From: Gemmatimonadota bacterium
Lineage (GTDB): Bacteria; Gemmatimonadota; Gemmatimonadetes; Longimicrobiales; Gaopeijiaceae
Assembly: GCA_029863645.1 (NCBI GenBank)
Contig: JAOTVA010000004.1
Coordinates: forward strand, 25,444 to 89,443
Length of the DNA stretch: 64,000 nt
Direction of reading: 5' to 3'
Shown here: positions 43,609 to 50,903 of the stretch, piece by piece
Layout of the letters: each line of letters begins with the position of its first letter
Position numbering within the stretch: the stretch's first letter is position 1
Translations under genes and position numbers: made by a program
The notes under the pieces: generated by a model
Databases searched by the model: none
Seen by the model: the letters and a program-made list of their open reading frames with translations, nothing else
Told to the model about the DNA's origin: nothing

Positions 43609-44889
43609 TCAGCGGCCCTGCTCGCGGCCCGAGACCTTGCGGTGTAGCCAGCCCAAAACCGCTTGGGCCGCGCGCTCCCGAACCGCATCACGGTCCCCAG
43701 GGAGCCTGACCAGTCTGGCCTCGGCCATGTCCGCGACCGCCAGCGCAATCCACACGGTGCCGACGGGCTTTTCCGGGGTGCCACCTTCCGGACCCGCAAC
43801 GCCGGTGATACCTACACCTGCCGAAGCGCCGAAGCGTTCCCTCACACCCTTTGCCATCTGTAGCGCGACGGGCTCGGATACTGCGCCGTGCTCGCGGAGA
43901 TCTTCGGGCGAGACCCCGAGCTGCTCCACCTTGACCGCGTCCGCATAGGCGATCACACCGCCGACGAACACCTCCGAAGAGCCGGGCCGATCGGTGATAC
44001 GTTTCGCTACTAGCCCGCCCGTACAACTCTCCGCGGTCGCGACCGTCATGCCAGCACCGGCCAGCGCGTGGTTCAACGCCTCGGCGACGTCTCCACTTTC
44101 AGCTTCGAATCGCCACTTCGACACGACGGGCTCGAGCGCCGCTTCGATCCGTGTCAGCCACGCCTCTCCCTCCTCGATGGCGACGCCCCTGGCCGTCAAG
44201 CGCAGATCCACCCCCCGAAGATCCGGAAGAAAAGCGAGGCTGACCGGCCCCATGTCTCGCGGTAGGAGCTGGCTCACCAGCTCGGACAGGCGCGACTCAG
44301 GGACCCCTGTCGTATGGATCGTGCGGTGCTGCACCGGTTCGAGTCGCCTCGCAAAGCGCCGACGCAAGAGATGGGTAAGGTCGCCCTCGAAAATGCTGCG
44401 AAGCTCGCGTGGAACTCCGGGCAGCATCACCACCAGACAAGAGTCGGTCTCCAGGCCGAGGCCGGGGGCGGTGCCCTGCGGGTTGTTCAGCACGATCGAT
44501 CCCTGCGGGACCTCCGCCTGACTTCGATTCGGGGTGGGGAGCCGGTCGTATCCCGCCGCGCGGAAGCGCGCGGCGAGTTTTTGCAGCAGCTCTTCGTCCA
44601 GTCCGATCTCACGCCCGAGGAGCTGAGCGACCGCGGCCTTGGTTAGGTCGTCGGGAGTCGGGCCCAGCCCACCCGACACGAGAACCAGGTCGGCGTCCTC
44701 CATGGCCGATCCGACGGCCGCCTGAATGGGGCCGGGGTCGTCGCCGACGGTGAACGTACGCGTGACCCGGAATCCGAGTTGGGCAAGGGACCGACCCAGC
44801 CAGGCGGCGTTCGTATCGACGGTCTGACCGTAAAGGAGCTCGTTCCCGACAGTCACGAGACTGGCCAACGGTGCCCGTGTCTCCGTCAT
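43609..44889 (-). CDS. cinA: CinA-family competence/damage-inducible protein (nicotinamide-nucleotide amidase)
   Basis: 426 residues. N-terminal MoCF-like pyrophosphatase domain (TVGNELLYGQTVDTNAAWLG, LVSGGLGPTPDDLTKAAVA, MLPGVPRELRSIF) and C-terminal amidase domain with VATAESCTGGLVAKRITDRP, GVIAYADAVK and GITGVAGPEGGTPEKPVGTV. The catalytic serine and threonine of the amidase (AESCTGG, GIAGP-type) are present. Likely roles: NMN deamidation in pyridine-nucleotide recycling and repair of oxidised nucleotides. Lies between pgsA and grpE. Confidence 0.94.
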   Translation of the reverse strand: MTETRAPLASLVTVGNELLYGQTVDTNAAWLGRSLAQLGFRVTRTFTVGDDPGPIQAAVGSAMEDADLVLVSGGLGPTPDDLTKAAVAQLLGREIGLDEELLQKLAARFRAAGYDRLPTPNRSQAEVPQGSIVLNNPQGTAPGLGLETDSCLVVMLPGVPRELRSIFEGDLTHLLRRRFARRLEPVQHRTIHTTGVPESRLSELVSQLLPRDMGPVSLAFLPDLRGVDLRLTARGVAIEEGEAWLTRIEAALEPVVSKWRFEAESGDVAEALNHALAGAGMTVATAESCTGGLVAKRITDRPGSSEVFVGGVIAYADAVKVEQLGVSPEDLREHGAVSEPVALQMAKGVRERFGASAGVGITGVAGPEGGTPEKPVGTVWIALAVADMAEARLVRLPGDRDAVRERAAQAVLGWLHRKVSGREQGR

Positions 44890-44904
44890 CTGGCGTCGGA
44901 CGAC

Positions 44905-45552
44905 CTAGTCTCGGATCCCGACCACGGATCGATAGGACCAGAGATAGTCGAACATCGAGTAGACGGTCAGAACAATCGCTACCACAAGTGTTACGGACAC
45001 CCACGTCTCATGAAAGCGAGACCACACGCTCCAGCCCATGCCGTCCCACCCCCTGCTCTCCGCCACCAAGCGCAGCGGATACAGCAGCAGGAGACCACCT
45101 ACGAAGAGGGACTGAAAGAGCGCTTTGTGTTTCCCCGATTGACCCGCGGCAATGACGACTCCGCGGCGGACCGCGTACTGCCGGAACAGGGTGATGAACA
45201 ACTCGCGGCCCAGGATCACAACCATCACCCACATCGGCATGGCGCCCCACGGCCACGGCATCAGGTCGATCTCGGATCCGCGATGGGATATGAGGTAGAA
45301 CGGAACGAATGTCACCACCAAGAGAAGCTTGTCGGCGATAGGGTCGAGCAGCTTCCCGACGTCGGTGATGAGATCGTACCGTCTGGCCAGGTACCCGTCC
45401 CATATGTCGGACAGAGCCGCTGCAACGAAGAGAAAGAACGCGCCGAACCGAGCCTGGACCCCGGGCTGCATCGCGAGCCAGTAGATGATCGGACACGTGG
45501 CGATGCGCGCCAGCGTGATGATGTTCGGGAGGGTGATTCGACTCCCAGACAT
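44905..45552 (-). CDS. pgsA: CDP-diacylglycerol-glycerol-3-phosphate 3-phosphatidyltransferase
   Basis: Membrane enzyme starting phosphatidylglycerol synthesis. 215 residues from ATG 45552, with TGAGG six bases upstream; the track start at 45597 overlaps mglA. The CDP-alcohol phosphotransferase motif D-x2-DG-x2-AR-x8-G-x3-D-x3-D is complete in SDIWDGYLARRYDLITDVGK followed by LLDPIADK. Six hydrophobic segments. A PgsA assignment is favoured by length and the LPNIITLARI start; PssA or other alcohol acceptor cannot be fully excluded. Confidence 0.88.
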   Translation of the reverse strand: MSGSRITLPNIITLARIATCPIIYWLAMQPGVQARFGAFFLFVAAALSDIWDGYLARRYDLITDVGKLLDPIADKLLLVVTFVPFYLISHRGSEIDLMPWPWGAMPMWVMVVILGRELFITLFRQYAVRRGVVIAAGQSGKHKALFQSLFVGGLLLLYPLRLVAESRGWDGMGWSVWSRFHETWVSVTLVVAIVLTVYSMFDYLWSYRSVVGIRD

Positions 45553-45560
45553 CGGGGGCC

Positions 45561-46139
45561 TCAGGAAAGAGACTCGACGACCAGCTTGCTCACGCACGAG
45601 AGGGTCTCGAACACCCCGTTCCCCTCGATCGCTGTGCCCTCGAAGTCGGGCACCCCCATTGGGTTGATCTGGGCCCGAAGCTCCTCTACGGAGAGGATGC
45701 TCGGCATGTCCCGTTTGTTGTATTGAATGGCGAACGGGATCGTGTCGAGATCGTATCCGTACGTCTCGAGGTTCTCGTAGAGGTTGTGCATCGATTCGAT
45801 GTTGGCCTCGGCCCGCGATGCCTGCGAGTCCGCCACGAACACCAGTCCATCCACACCCTTGAGAATCAGTCGCCGGCTGGCGTTGTAATAGACCTGGCCG
45901 GGGACGGTGTAGAGGTGGAACCGGGTCTTGAAGCCTCTGACCTCGCCCAGGTCGATGGGCAGGAAGTCGAAGAAGAGCGTGCGCTCCGACTCGGTAGCGA
46001 GGGAAATCATCTTTCCCTTCGTGTCCGGATTCACGCGCGAGTAGATGTACTCGAGATTGGTCGTCTTGCCACCGAGACCGGTCCCGTAATACACGATCTT
46101 ACAATTGATCTCACGGGAGGCGTAGTTGATCATCGACAT
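45561..46139 (-). CDS. mglA: MglA-type small Ras-like GTPase
   Basis: 192 residues. [20 protein letters not shown] is the characteristic MglA N-terminus; P-loop [15 protein letters not shown] has the usual GxxxxGKT spacing; switch II region is [15 protein letters not shown], in which MglA-type proteins replace the Ras DxxG by TVPG; base recognition motif is NKRD. MglA controls cell polarity and motility in Myxococcus and also occurs in many non-gliding bacteria. No mglB is adjacent. Confidence 0.92.
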   Translation of the reverse strand: MSMINYASREINCKIVYYGTGLGGKTTNLEYIYSRVNPDTKGKMISLATESERTLFFDFLPIDLGEVRGFKTRFHLYTVPGQVYYNASRRLILKGVDGLVFVADSQASRAEANIESMHNLYENLETYGYDLDTIPFAIQYNKRDMPSILSVEELRAQINPMGVPDFEGTAIEGNGVFETLSCVSKLVVESLS

Positions 46140-46308
46140 GGGCCGATGCTACCTCCCGAGACAGACGTCATGTGGACCCAAAGATCTCTCGCTCTCACAA
46201 GTATGAACGAGGGCGCCGAGCCGTTACCGGATCGCGCGCCCGCGGCCGCCCGAGACTAGCAGCGCCCTAAACTCGGCCAGCCTGCCCTGACGGGCAAGGT
46301 GGACGTTA

Positions 46309-46629
46309 TCAAGCGGTTTCCGGGCCAGCGTGGATCCCTAGCTCAGCCGCCTCGGCCATCATCCGATCGATGATGGCTTGGGCCCGCTCACGCAGCGGCT
46401 TACGGGGCTCCCAGGAGACGAAGTCGCGCAGAACCCGGATTGCGTCGACGGACGCGGGCTCACGATTCATGTGTCCGAGGGCCGCGAGCCTGCGGAACGC
46501 GCGAGGGCTGAACAGGTCCCGGCGGTGTCGGCTGATCTGCCCGCGGATGATGAGCGCGGCCAACGCCCCGGCAGCTGCAGCGGCCAGGACGGTCAACGTC
46601 GCTGTTTTCATAGTTCGATTCACCGTCAC
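46309..46629 (-). CDS. small membrane-anchored protein of unknown function
   Basis: 106 residues with GTG start overlapping the recR stop (GTGA), so likely co-translated with recR. One N-terminal hydrophobic segment (ATLTVLAAAAAGALAALIIRG) then a basic and helical part (RDLFSPRAFRRLAALGHMNR, ERAQAIIDRMMAEAAELGI). The helical section has the look of a single HEAT-like repeat unit, but no family is recognised. The 169-base gap to mglA downstream holds no gene. Confidence 0.65.
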   Translation of the reverse strand: MTVNRTMKTATLTVLAAAAAGALAALIIRGQISRHRRDLFSPRAFRRLAALGHMNREPASVDAIRVLRDFVSWEPRKPLRERAQAIIDRMMAEAAELGIHAGPETA

Positions 46630-47219
46630 ATCTCCCGCCGGCCAGCTAGCGCCTGGGCGATCGTCGTTCCGTCCACATACTCTAGGTCACTTCCCACCGG
46701 GATTCCACGGGCGAGCCGCGTGACCCGCGGCCCTCGGCCTCGGATCTCCTGCTCCAGAAAGACGGCCGTGGCTTCGCCCTCCACGCTCGCGTTCGTGGCC
46801 ACGATGACTTCGTGGATCCCCCCCTCGGCGTCAACGATGCGCCTCAGTAGCTCCGCCACGTTCAGTTCATCCGGCCCGATGCCATCGAGAGGCGACAGGC
46901 ATCCTCCGAGGACGTGGAACAGTCCGCGATACTGCCCGGTGCGCTCGATGGACCCGACCTCGTACGCCTCCTCTACCACACACAGCAGGGACGCATCTCG
47001 TCGGGGATTCGTGCAAATATCACACAGTTCCGACTCCGCGAAGTTCCCACACTGACGGCACTCCCGGATGTTCTCGGCCAGGTCCACCAAGGAAACAGCC
47101 AGCCGGCGCACGTCCTCTTTTTGCCCCTTCATGAGGTGGTGTACGAGGCGCAGAGCCGTCTTCGACCCGATTCCCGGTAGCCTGGAGAACTCCTCCGTCA
47201 GACGCTCGATCACCGCCAT
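46626..47219 (-). CDS. recR: recombination protein RecR
   Basis: 197 residues. Helix-hairpin-helix (LPGIGSKTALRLVHHLM), zinc finger CRQCGNFAESELCDIC, Toprim domain (LLCVVEEAYEVGSIERTGQY, LGGCLSPLDGIGPDEL), and C-terminal ARGIPVGSDLEYVDGTTIAQ. Works with RecO/RecF to load RecA on gapped DNA. Order SRP RNA-dnaX-ybaB-recR is widely conserved in bacteria. Confidence 0.97.
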   Translation of the reverse strand: MAVIERLTEEFSRLPGIGSKTALRLVHHLMKGQKEDVRRLAVSLVDLAENIRECRQCGNFAESELCDICTNPRRDASLLCVVEEAYEVGSIERTGQYRGLFHVLGGCLSPLDGIGPDELNVAELLRRIVDAEGGIHEVIVATNASVEGEATAVFLEQEIRGRGPRVTRLARGIPVGSDLEYVDGTTIAQALAGRREM

Positions 47220-47244
47220 CTTGGACAGCTCCGGCGGTGCGGGC

Positions 47245-47571
47245 TCAGAAGAGGTTCGGGAGCCCGGGAAGGTTCAAGGGCAGTCCCCCCGTCGCCTTCC
47301 GCATCTCCTGCTCGTACGCCCCCCGAGCCTTGGTCTGAGCCTCTGCAACCGCGGCCAGCACCAAGTCCTCGAGCATCTCCACGTCCCTCGGATCCACGCA
47401 GGTCGGATCGATCTGCACCCGCTTCACCTGGCCCTTCCCGTCGACGGTGACGGTGACCATACCGCCGCCCGACGTAGCGGACAGCGAGGTGGCCTCCAAC
47501 GACTCCTGCAACTCTGTCATTTTGGACTGGAGTTGCTGACTCAGACGCATCAACTGCTGGAGGTCGGTCAT
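47245..47571 (-). CDS. ybaB: YbaB/EbfC-family nucleoid-associated protein
   Basis: 108 residues; helices LQQLMRLSQQLQSKMTELQE at the start, the beta segment GMVTVTVDGKGQVKRVQID, and ending in GGLPLNLPGLPNLF, all of the YbaB pattern. Dimeric DNA-binding protein associated with recR and dnaX. Sits 25 bases upstream of recR in the same orientation. Confidence 0.95.
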   Translation of the reverse strand: MTDLQQLMRLSQQLQSKMTELQESLEATSLSATSGGGMVTVTVDGKGQVKRVQIDPTCVDPRDVEMLEDLVLAAVAEAQTKARGAYEQEMRKATGGLPLNLPGLPNLF

Positions 47572-47578
47572 GCGGATA

Positions 47579-49219
47579 TCATTCCATGAGCTCGAGATCG
47601 AGTTCTTCTACCGCCCGTTGCAGGCGGGGTTCCTGGCGGTAAAGCGCTGCCAGCGTGTCGCTTCGGACCTCCTCCTCGGTCACCCGATCGGTGGTCGAAG
47701 GTCCTGAGGTCGGGGCCTCCACGACGAACCGAACGGCGCGACCGAGGTAGGGTGCGAAGCCCTCTCGGATGGCCTCCACGACGGGAAGCTCGGCCAGCCG
47801 CTCGGCCGCCGGCGGCGCGAGCTCGCCGATGGCGATGCGACCGTCGTCCAGCTCAGTGACCTTCGCCGCTCGCAAGAAGGCCATGAGGCCCTTGGGCACC
47901 TTGCCTTCGTTCAGCCACGCGTCCCACGCAGCCTGCACGTTGGCAGGTGCCGTCTTAGGTGCAGGGGTCGGCTTGGACTTCGCCGCGGCGGGCCCCCGTT
48001 CGGGGGAGGCTACGGGACCCCCGCGGGGCTCGCGTCCAGGCTCCCCCTGGGGCACGTCCCCTGGGTTCGGCGCTCCCCCCAAGGCCTGAATGAGCTCCTC
48101 GAAGTGAAGCGTACGATCCAGAAAGCTCAGTCGAAGAAGCAGCATCTCGACTGGAAGACGCGGATTCGGATTCCGTCTCAGGCTCCCCTGACTCTCCAGG
48201 TCCGCCGCGCTCGCGAGCATCCGCACCAGATCCCCCGGAGCGAAGTCCACTGCTCGCTCCAGGAGCGCCGCTCGAAAGTCATCACGAACGTCCACTTGAG
48301 CCTCGGGCTCCAACCGCAGGCGCAGCAGGATGCGGAGCACGTCCAGCAGGCCGTGGTGGAACTCCACCAGATCGTAGCCCTCATCGACGAGGTTCTCGAC
48401 CAAAGTGAACACCGATGCATGCCGCCCTTCTCGGAGCACATCCAGTAGCTCGATGTAGCGCTCCTCTTCCACCAAGCCGAGCACGCGCCGCACTGACTCC
48501 GCATCGACTTCGCCCCCCGTAAGGGAAAGCACCTGATCGAGAAGCGATAGTGCGTCCCGCATTCCCCCATCAGCCTTGCGCGCGACAAGTCGCAGCGCTT
48601 CGGGCGCGGCCTTGGTCCCCTCGCGAGCGAGCACGTCGGTGAGTCGCGCCACGATGTCCGAGACCCCGATGCGACGGAAGTCGAAGCGCTGACAGCGGGA
48701 AAGGATGGGGGCCGCGGACTGTTGAATCTTGTTCGGCTCGGTGGTCGCGAACACGAAGATTACACGCGGCGGCGGCTCTTCGAGAATCTTGAGGAGCGCG
48801 TTCCAAGCCTCCCGGGTGAGCATGTGTGCCTCGTCGACGATGTAGACCTTGTGTCGCCCATCGGCCGACGGCGCGTACATGGCACGCTCTCGCAGATCTC
48901 GCGCGTCATCCACACCCCGATTCGACGCGGCGTCGATCTCCACGACGTCGAGCGCCGTATGCCCCCCCCAAATGCGCGCACAACTCTCGCACTTGCCACA
49001 CGGCTCCCCGTCGTCCGCGCGATCGGGACAGTTCAGAGCCATGGCGAGCACGCGGGCGAGCGTGGTCTTGCCCACTCCGCGGGGACCGCAGAAGAGGTAG
49101 GCGTGACCGACGCGCCCTCCTACCACCGCACTCCGCAGGGTGTCCGACACGTGCTCCTGCGTCGCCACGTCGGAGAACGAGCGGGGGCGATACTTGGTCG
49201 CTAAGGCTATGTGCGTCAA
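47579..49219 (-). CDS. dnaX: DNA polymerase III subunit gamma/tau
   Basis: 546 residues with TTG as the only suitable start (TTG 49219, giving MTHIALATKYRPRSFSDVAT). AAA+ clamp-loader core: Walker A GPRGVGKTTLARVLA, the zinc-binding module CPDRADDGEPCGKCESC, Walker B VYIVDEAHML, sensor region FATTEPNKI and SRCQRFDFRR. The C-terminal third is Pro/Ala-rich linker and tau-like tail. Seven bases upstream of ybaB and downstream of the SRP RNA gene. Confidence 0.95.
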   Translation of the reverse strand: MTHIALATKYRPRSFSDVATQEHVSDTLRSAVVGGRVGHAYLFCGPRGVGKTTLARVLAMALNCPDRADDGEPCGKCESCARIWGGHTALDVVEIDAASNRGVDDARDLRERAMYAPSADGRHKVYIVDEAHMLTREAWNALLKILEEPPPRVIFVFATTEPNKIQQSAAPILSRCQRFDFRRIGVSDIVARLTDVLAREGTKAAPEALRLVARKADGGMRDALSLLDQVLSLTGGEVDAESVRRVLGLVEEERYIELLDVLREGRHASVFTLVENLVDEGYDLVEFHHGLLDVLRILLRLRLEPEAQVDVRDDFRAALLERAVDFAPGDLVRMLASAADLESQGSLRRNPNPRLPVEMLLLRLSFLDRTLHFEELIQALGGAPNPGDVPQGEPGREPRGGPVASPERGPAAAKSKPTPAPKTAPANVQAAWDAWLNEGKVPKGLMAFLRAAKVTELDDGRIAIGELAPPAAERLAELPVVEAIREGFAPYLGRAVRFVVEAPTSGPSTTDRVTEEEVRSDTLAALYRQEPRLQRAVEELDLELME

Positions 49220-49261
49220 GCGTTTAAGAGGCTTATTTCACGCGCACGCAGAAAGGGAATT

Positions 49262-49357
49262 GCCCCAGGCGACCCGCAGCGACGATCACCGCACTTACCG
49301 CTGCTACCTGCGGGGTCCTGACGGGATTCGTGAGCTTTCGCCCTGCGGACCTGGGGC
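49262..49357 (-). ncRNA. ffs: bacterial small signal recognition particle RNA (4.5S/ffs)
   Basis: The gap between yraN and dnaX folds as one long hairpin on the minus strand: GCCCCAG (5' end) pairs with CTGGGGC at the 3' end, then CCGCAG with CTGCGG. The domain IV core follows in order: CCCGTCAGGACC, apical loop, GGTAGCAGCGGTAAGTG, which is the Ffh-binding symmetric and asymmetric loop signature. The length is about 96 bases, normal for the small form. The loop reads CCGCA between ACC and GGT where GGAA is usual. Placement directly upstream of dnaX-ybaB-recR matches other bacteria. Confidence 0.85.
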
Positions 49358-49388
49358 ATCTCGAAGCTACCGGGGGGCCGGAGGGAGG

Positions 49389-49811
49389 TCAACGCGGCGC
49401 GTCGGGCCTCCAGGCGTCCTCGAGGTGGTCGATGCGTACCACCTCTCGGCCTGACCCGGCCACGATCGCGATCACGTCGAACCGCACGTCCACGTCGTCG
49501 AGGCGATGGCGCCACAGGAAGTCCCTGGCCACCGCTTCGATCTCCCGACGCTTGAGCCGTGTCACGGCCTCCTCGGGCGCCCCGAACCCCGTTCCGGTGC
49601 GCGTCTTCACCTCTACGAATGCGACGAGACCTCCACGCCGGACAACGAGGTCGACCTCCCTGCGCCCGAACCGATAGTTGCTCACCAGCACGGTCCACCC
49701 TGCGCGTATGAGATAGGCCCGGGCGCAGGACTCTCCGAAGTGCCCGAGGGCATGAGGTGGGTACGGCAAAGGCATGCGAGGATCCTGTGTGCTCGCCAGC
49801 GACGCTTCCAT
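49389..49811 (-). CDS. YraN/UPF0102 family endonuclease-like protein
   Basis: 140 residues; the first 12 may be spurious because an ATG at 49775 (MPLPYPPHALGHFGES) also fits. The UPF0102 pattern is HALGHFGESCARAYLIRAGW, then RREVDLVVRRGGLVAFVEVKTR, where the aspartate and E-x-K form the restriction-endonuclease-like active site. Commonly found near ribosome or RNase HII genes; precise function is not established. Convergent with none; directly upstream of the SRP RNA gene. Confidence 0.88.
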   Translation of the reverse strand: MEASLASTQDPRMPLPYPPHALGHFGESCARAYLIRAGWTVLVSNYRFGRREVDLVVRRGGLVAFVEVKTRTGTGFGAPEEAVTRLKRREIEAVARDFLWRHRLDDVDVRFDVIAIVAGSGREVVRIDHLEDAWRPDAPR

Positions 49812-49824
49812 GGCCCTTCGGGAC

Positions 49825-50871
49825 TTACCGGGCCACTACCCCGCTCAGCGGCCGCGTCACGTCCCGTCCGATCGCCTTCGCGATCACCCGGATCTGCTCC
49901 ATCATTTCGCCGAACTGCGCTGGATACAGAGACTGCGCGCCGTCTGACATGGCGTGTGGGGGGTCGGGATGGACTTCGACGATGAGCCCGTCCGCTCCGG
50001 CCGCGATGGCGGCGCGGCCCATTGGAGTCACCTTGGCGCGCAGGCCAGTCCCGTGACTCGGATCGGCGATGATCGGCAGATGCGACAAGGCCTTCACGAC
50101 AGGGATCGCGGCCAGGTCGAGGAGATTTCGCGTGTGCTGATCGAAGCTGCGGATCCCGCGCTCGCAGAGGATGACGTCGTCATTGCCCTCGGCCAGGATG
50201 TACTCCGCGGCCAGAAGTAGCTCGTCGATCGTGGCCGATAGACCCCGCTTGAGAAGGATCGGCTTCCCCGTCTGGCCCGCCCTACGAAGCAGCGGGTAGT
50301 TCTGCATGTTCCGCGCGCCGATCTGTATGATATCGGCGTATTCCGCCACGAGGTCGGCGCCGTCGGGGTCCAACGCCTCCGTGACGATGGCGAGGCCCGT
50401 CTCTTCTCGTGCCTTGGCAAGGAAGTGGAGGCCCTCTAGGCCGAGTCCTTGAAACGAATAGGGGGACGATCGCGGCTTGAACGCGCCGCCCCGTAGCACG
50501 GTCGCGCCCATCTCACGGAGCTCGTGCGCGATGCCCAGGATCTGAGCCTCGCCCTCGACCGCACACGGACCAGCCATGATCACGATCTCGTCGCCGCCGA
50601 TCGTGGTGCCGTTCTCGAGGGAGATCACGGTGTTCTCTTCCCGCCACTCCCTCGATACCTGCTTGTAAGGATGGGTCACCGGGATGACCTCAAGCACGCC
50701 CTCGAGTCCCTGGAGCCGCGCCGAGTCCACCTGTCCATCGTTGCCAATCAGTCCGACTGCGGTACGCTGCTCGCCGGGAATCGGTCGCGCACCGTAGCCC
50801 ATCTCCTTGATCACATCCACGACGGACCCGATCTGGGCTTCGGTGGCGTTGTGCTTCATCACGATCAACAT
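49825..50871 (-). CDS. aroF: 3-deoxy-7-phosphoheptulonate synthase (type I-beta, with regulatory N-domain)
   Basis: First step of the shikimate pathway: PEP plus erythrose-4-phosphate to DAHP. 348 residues from MLIVMKHNATEAQIG at 50871; the track ORF overruns into smc's downstream gap. The N-terminal 80 residues form an ACT/ferredoxin-like regulatory domain, as in Thermotoga-type enzymes that respond to Tyr or Phe. Catalytic domain: MAGPCAVEGEAQILG, RGGAFKPRSSPYSFQG, QIGARNMQNYPLLR, KRGLSATIDELLLAAEY, IADPSHGTG and VEVHPDPPHAMSDG. 33 bases downstream of smc. Confidence 0.94.
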   Translation of the reverse strand: MLIVMKHNATEAQIGSVVDVIKEMGYGARPIPGEQRTAVGLIGNDGQVDSARLQGLEGVLEVIPVTHPYKQVSREWREENTVISLENGTTIGGDEIVIMAGPCAVEGEAQILGIAHELREMGATVLRGGAFKPRSSPYSFQGLGLEGLHFLAKAREETGLAIVTEALDPDGADLVAEYADIIQIGARNMQNYPLLRRAGQTGKPILLKRGLSATIDELLLAAEYILAEGNDDVILCERGIRSFDQHTRNLLDLAAIPVVKALSHLPIIADPSHGTGLRAKVTPMGRAAIAAGADGLIVEVHPDPPHAMSDGAQSLYPAQFGEMMEQIRVIAKAIGRDVTRPLSGVVAR

Positions 50872-50903
50872 CGGGTGGGGCTCCCTGAGGGGCGCTTCAG
50901 GCG

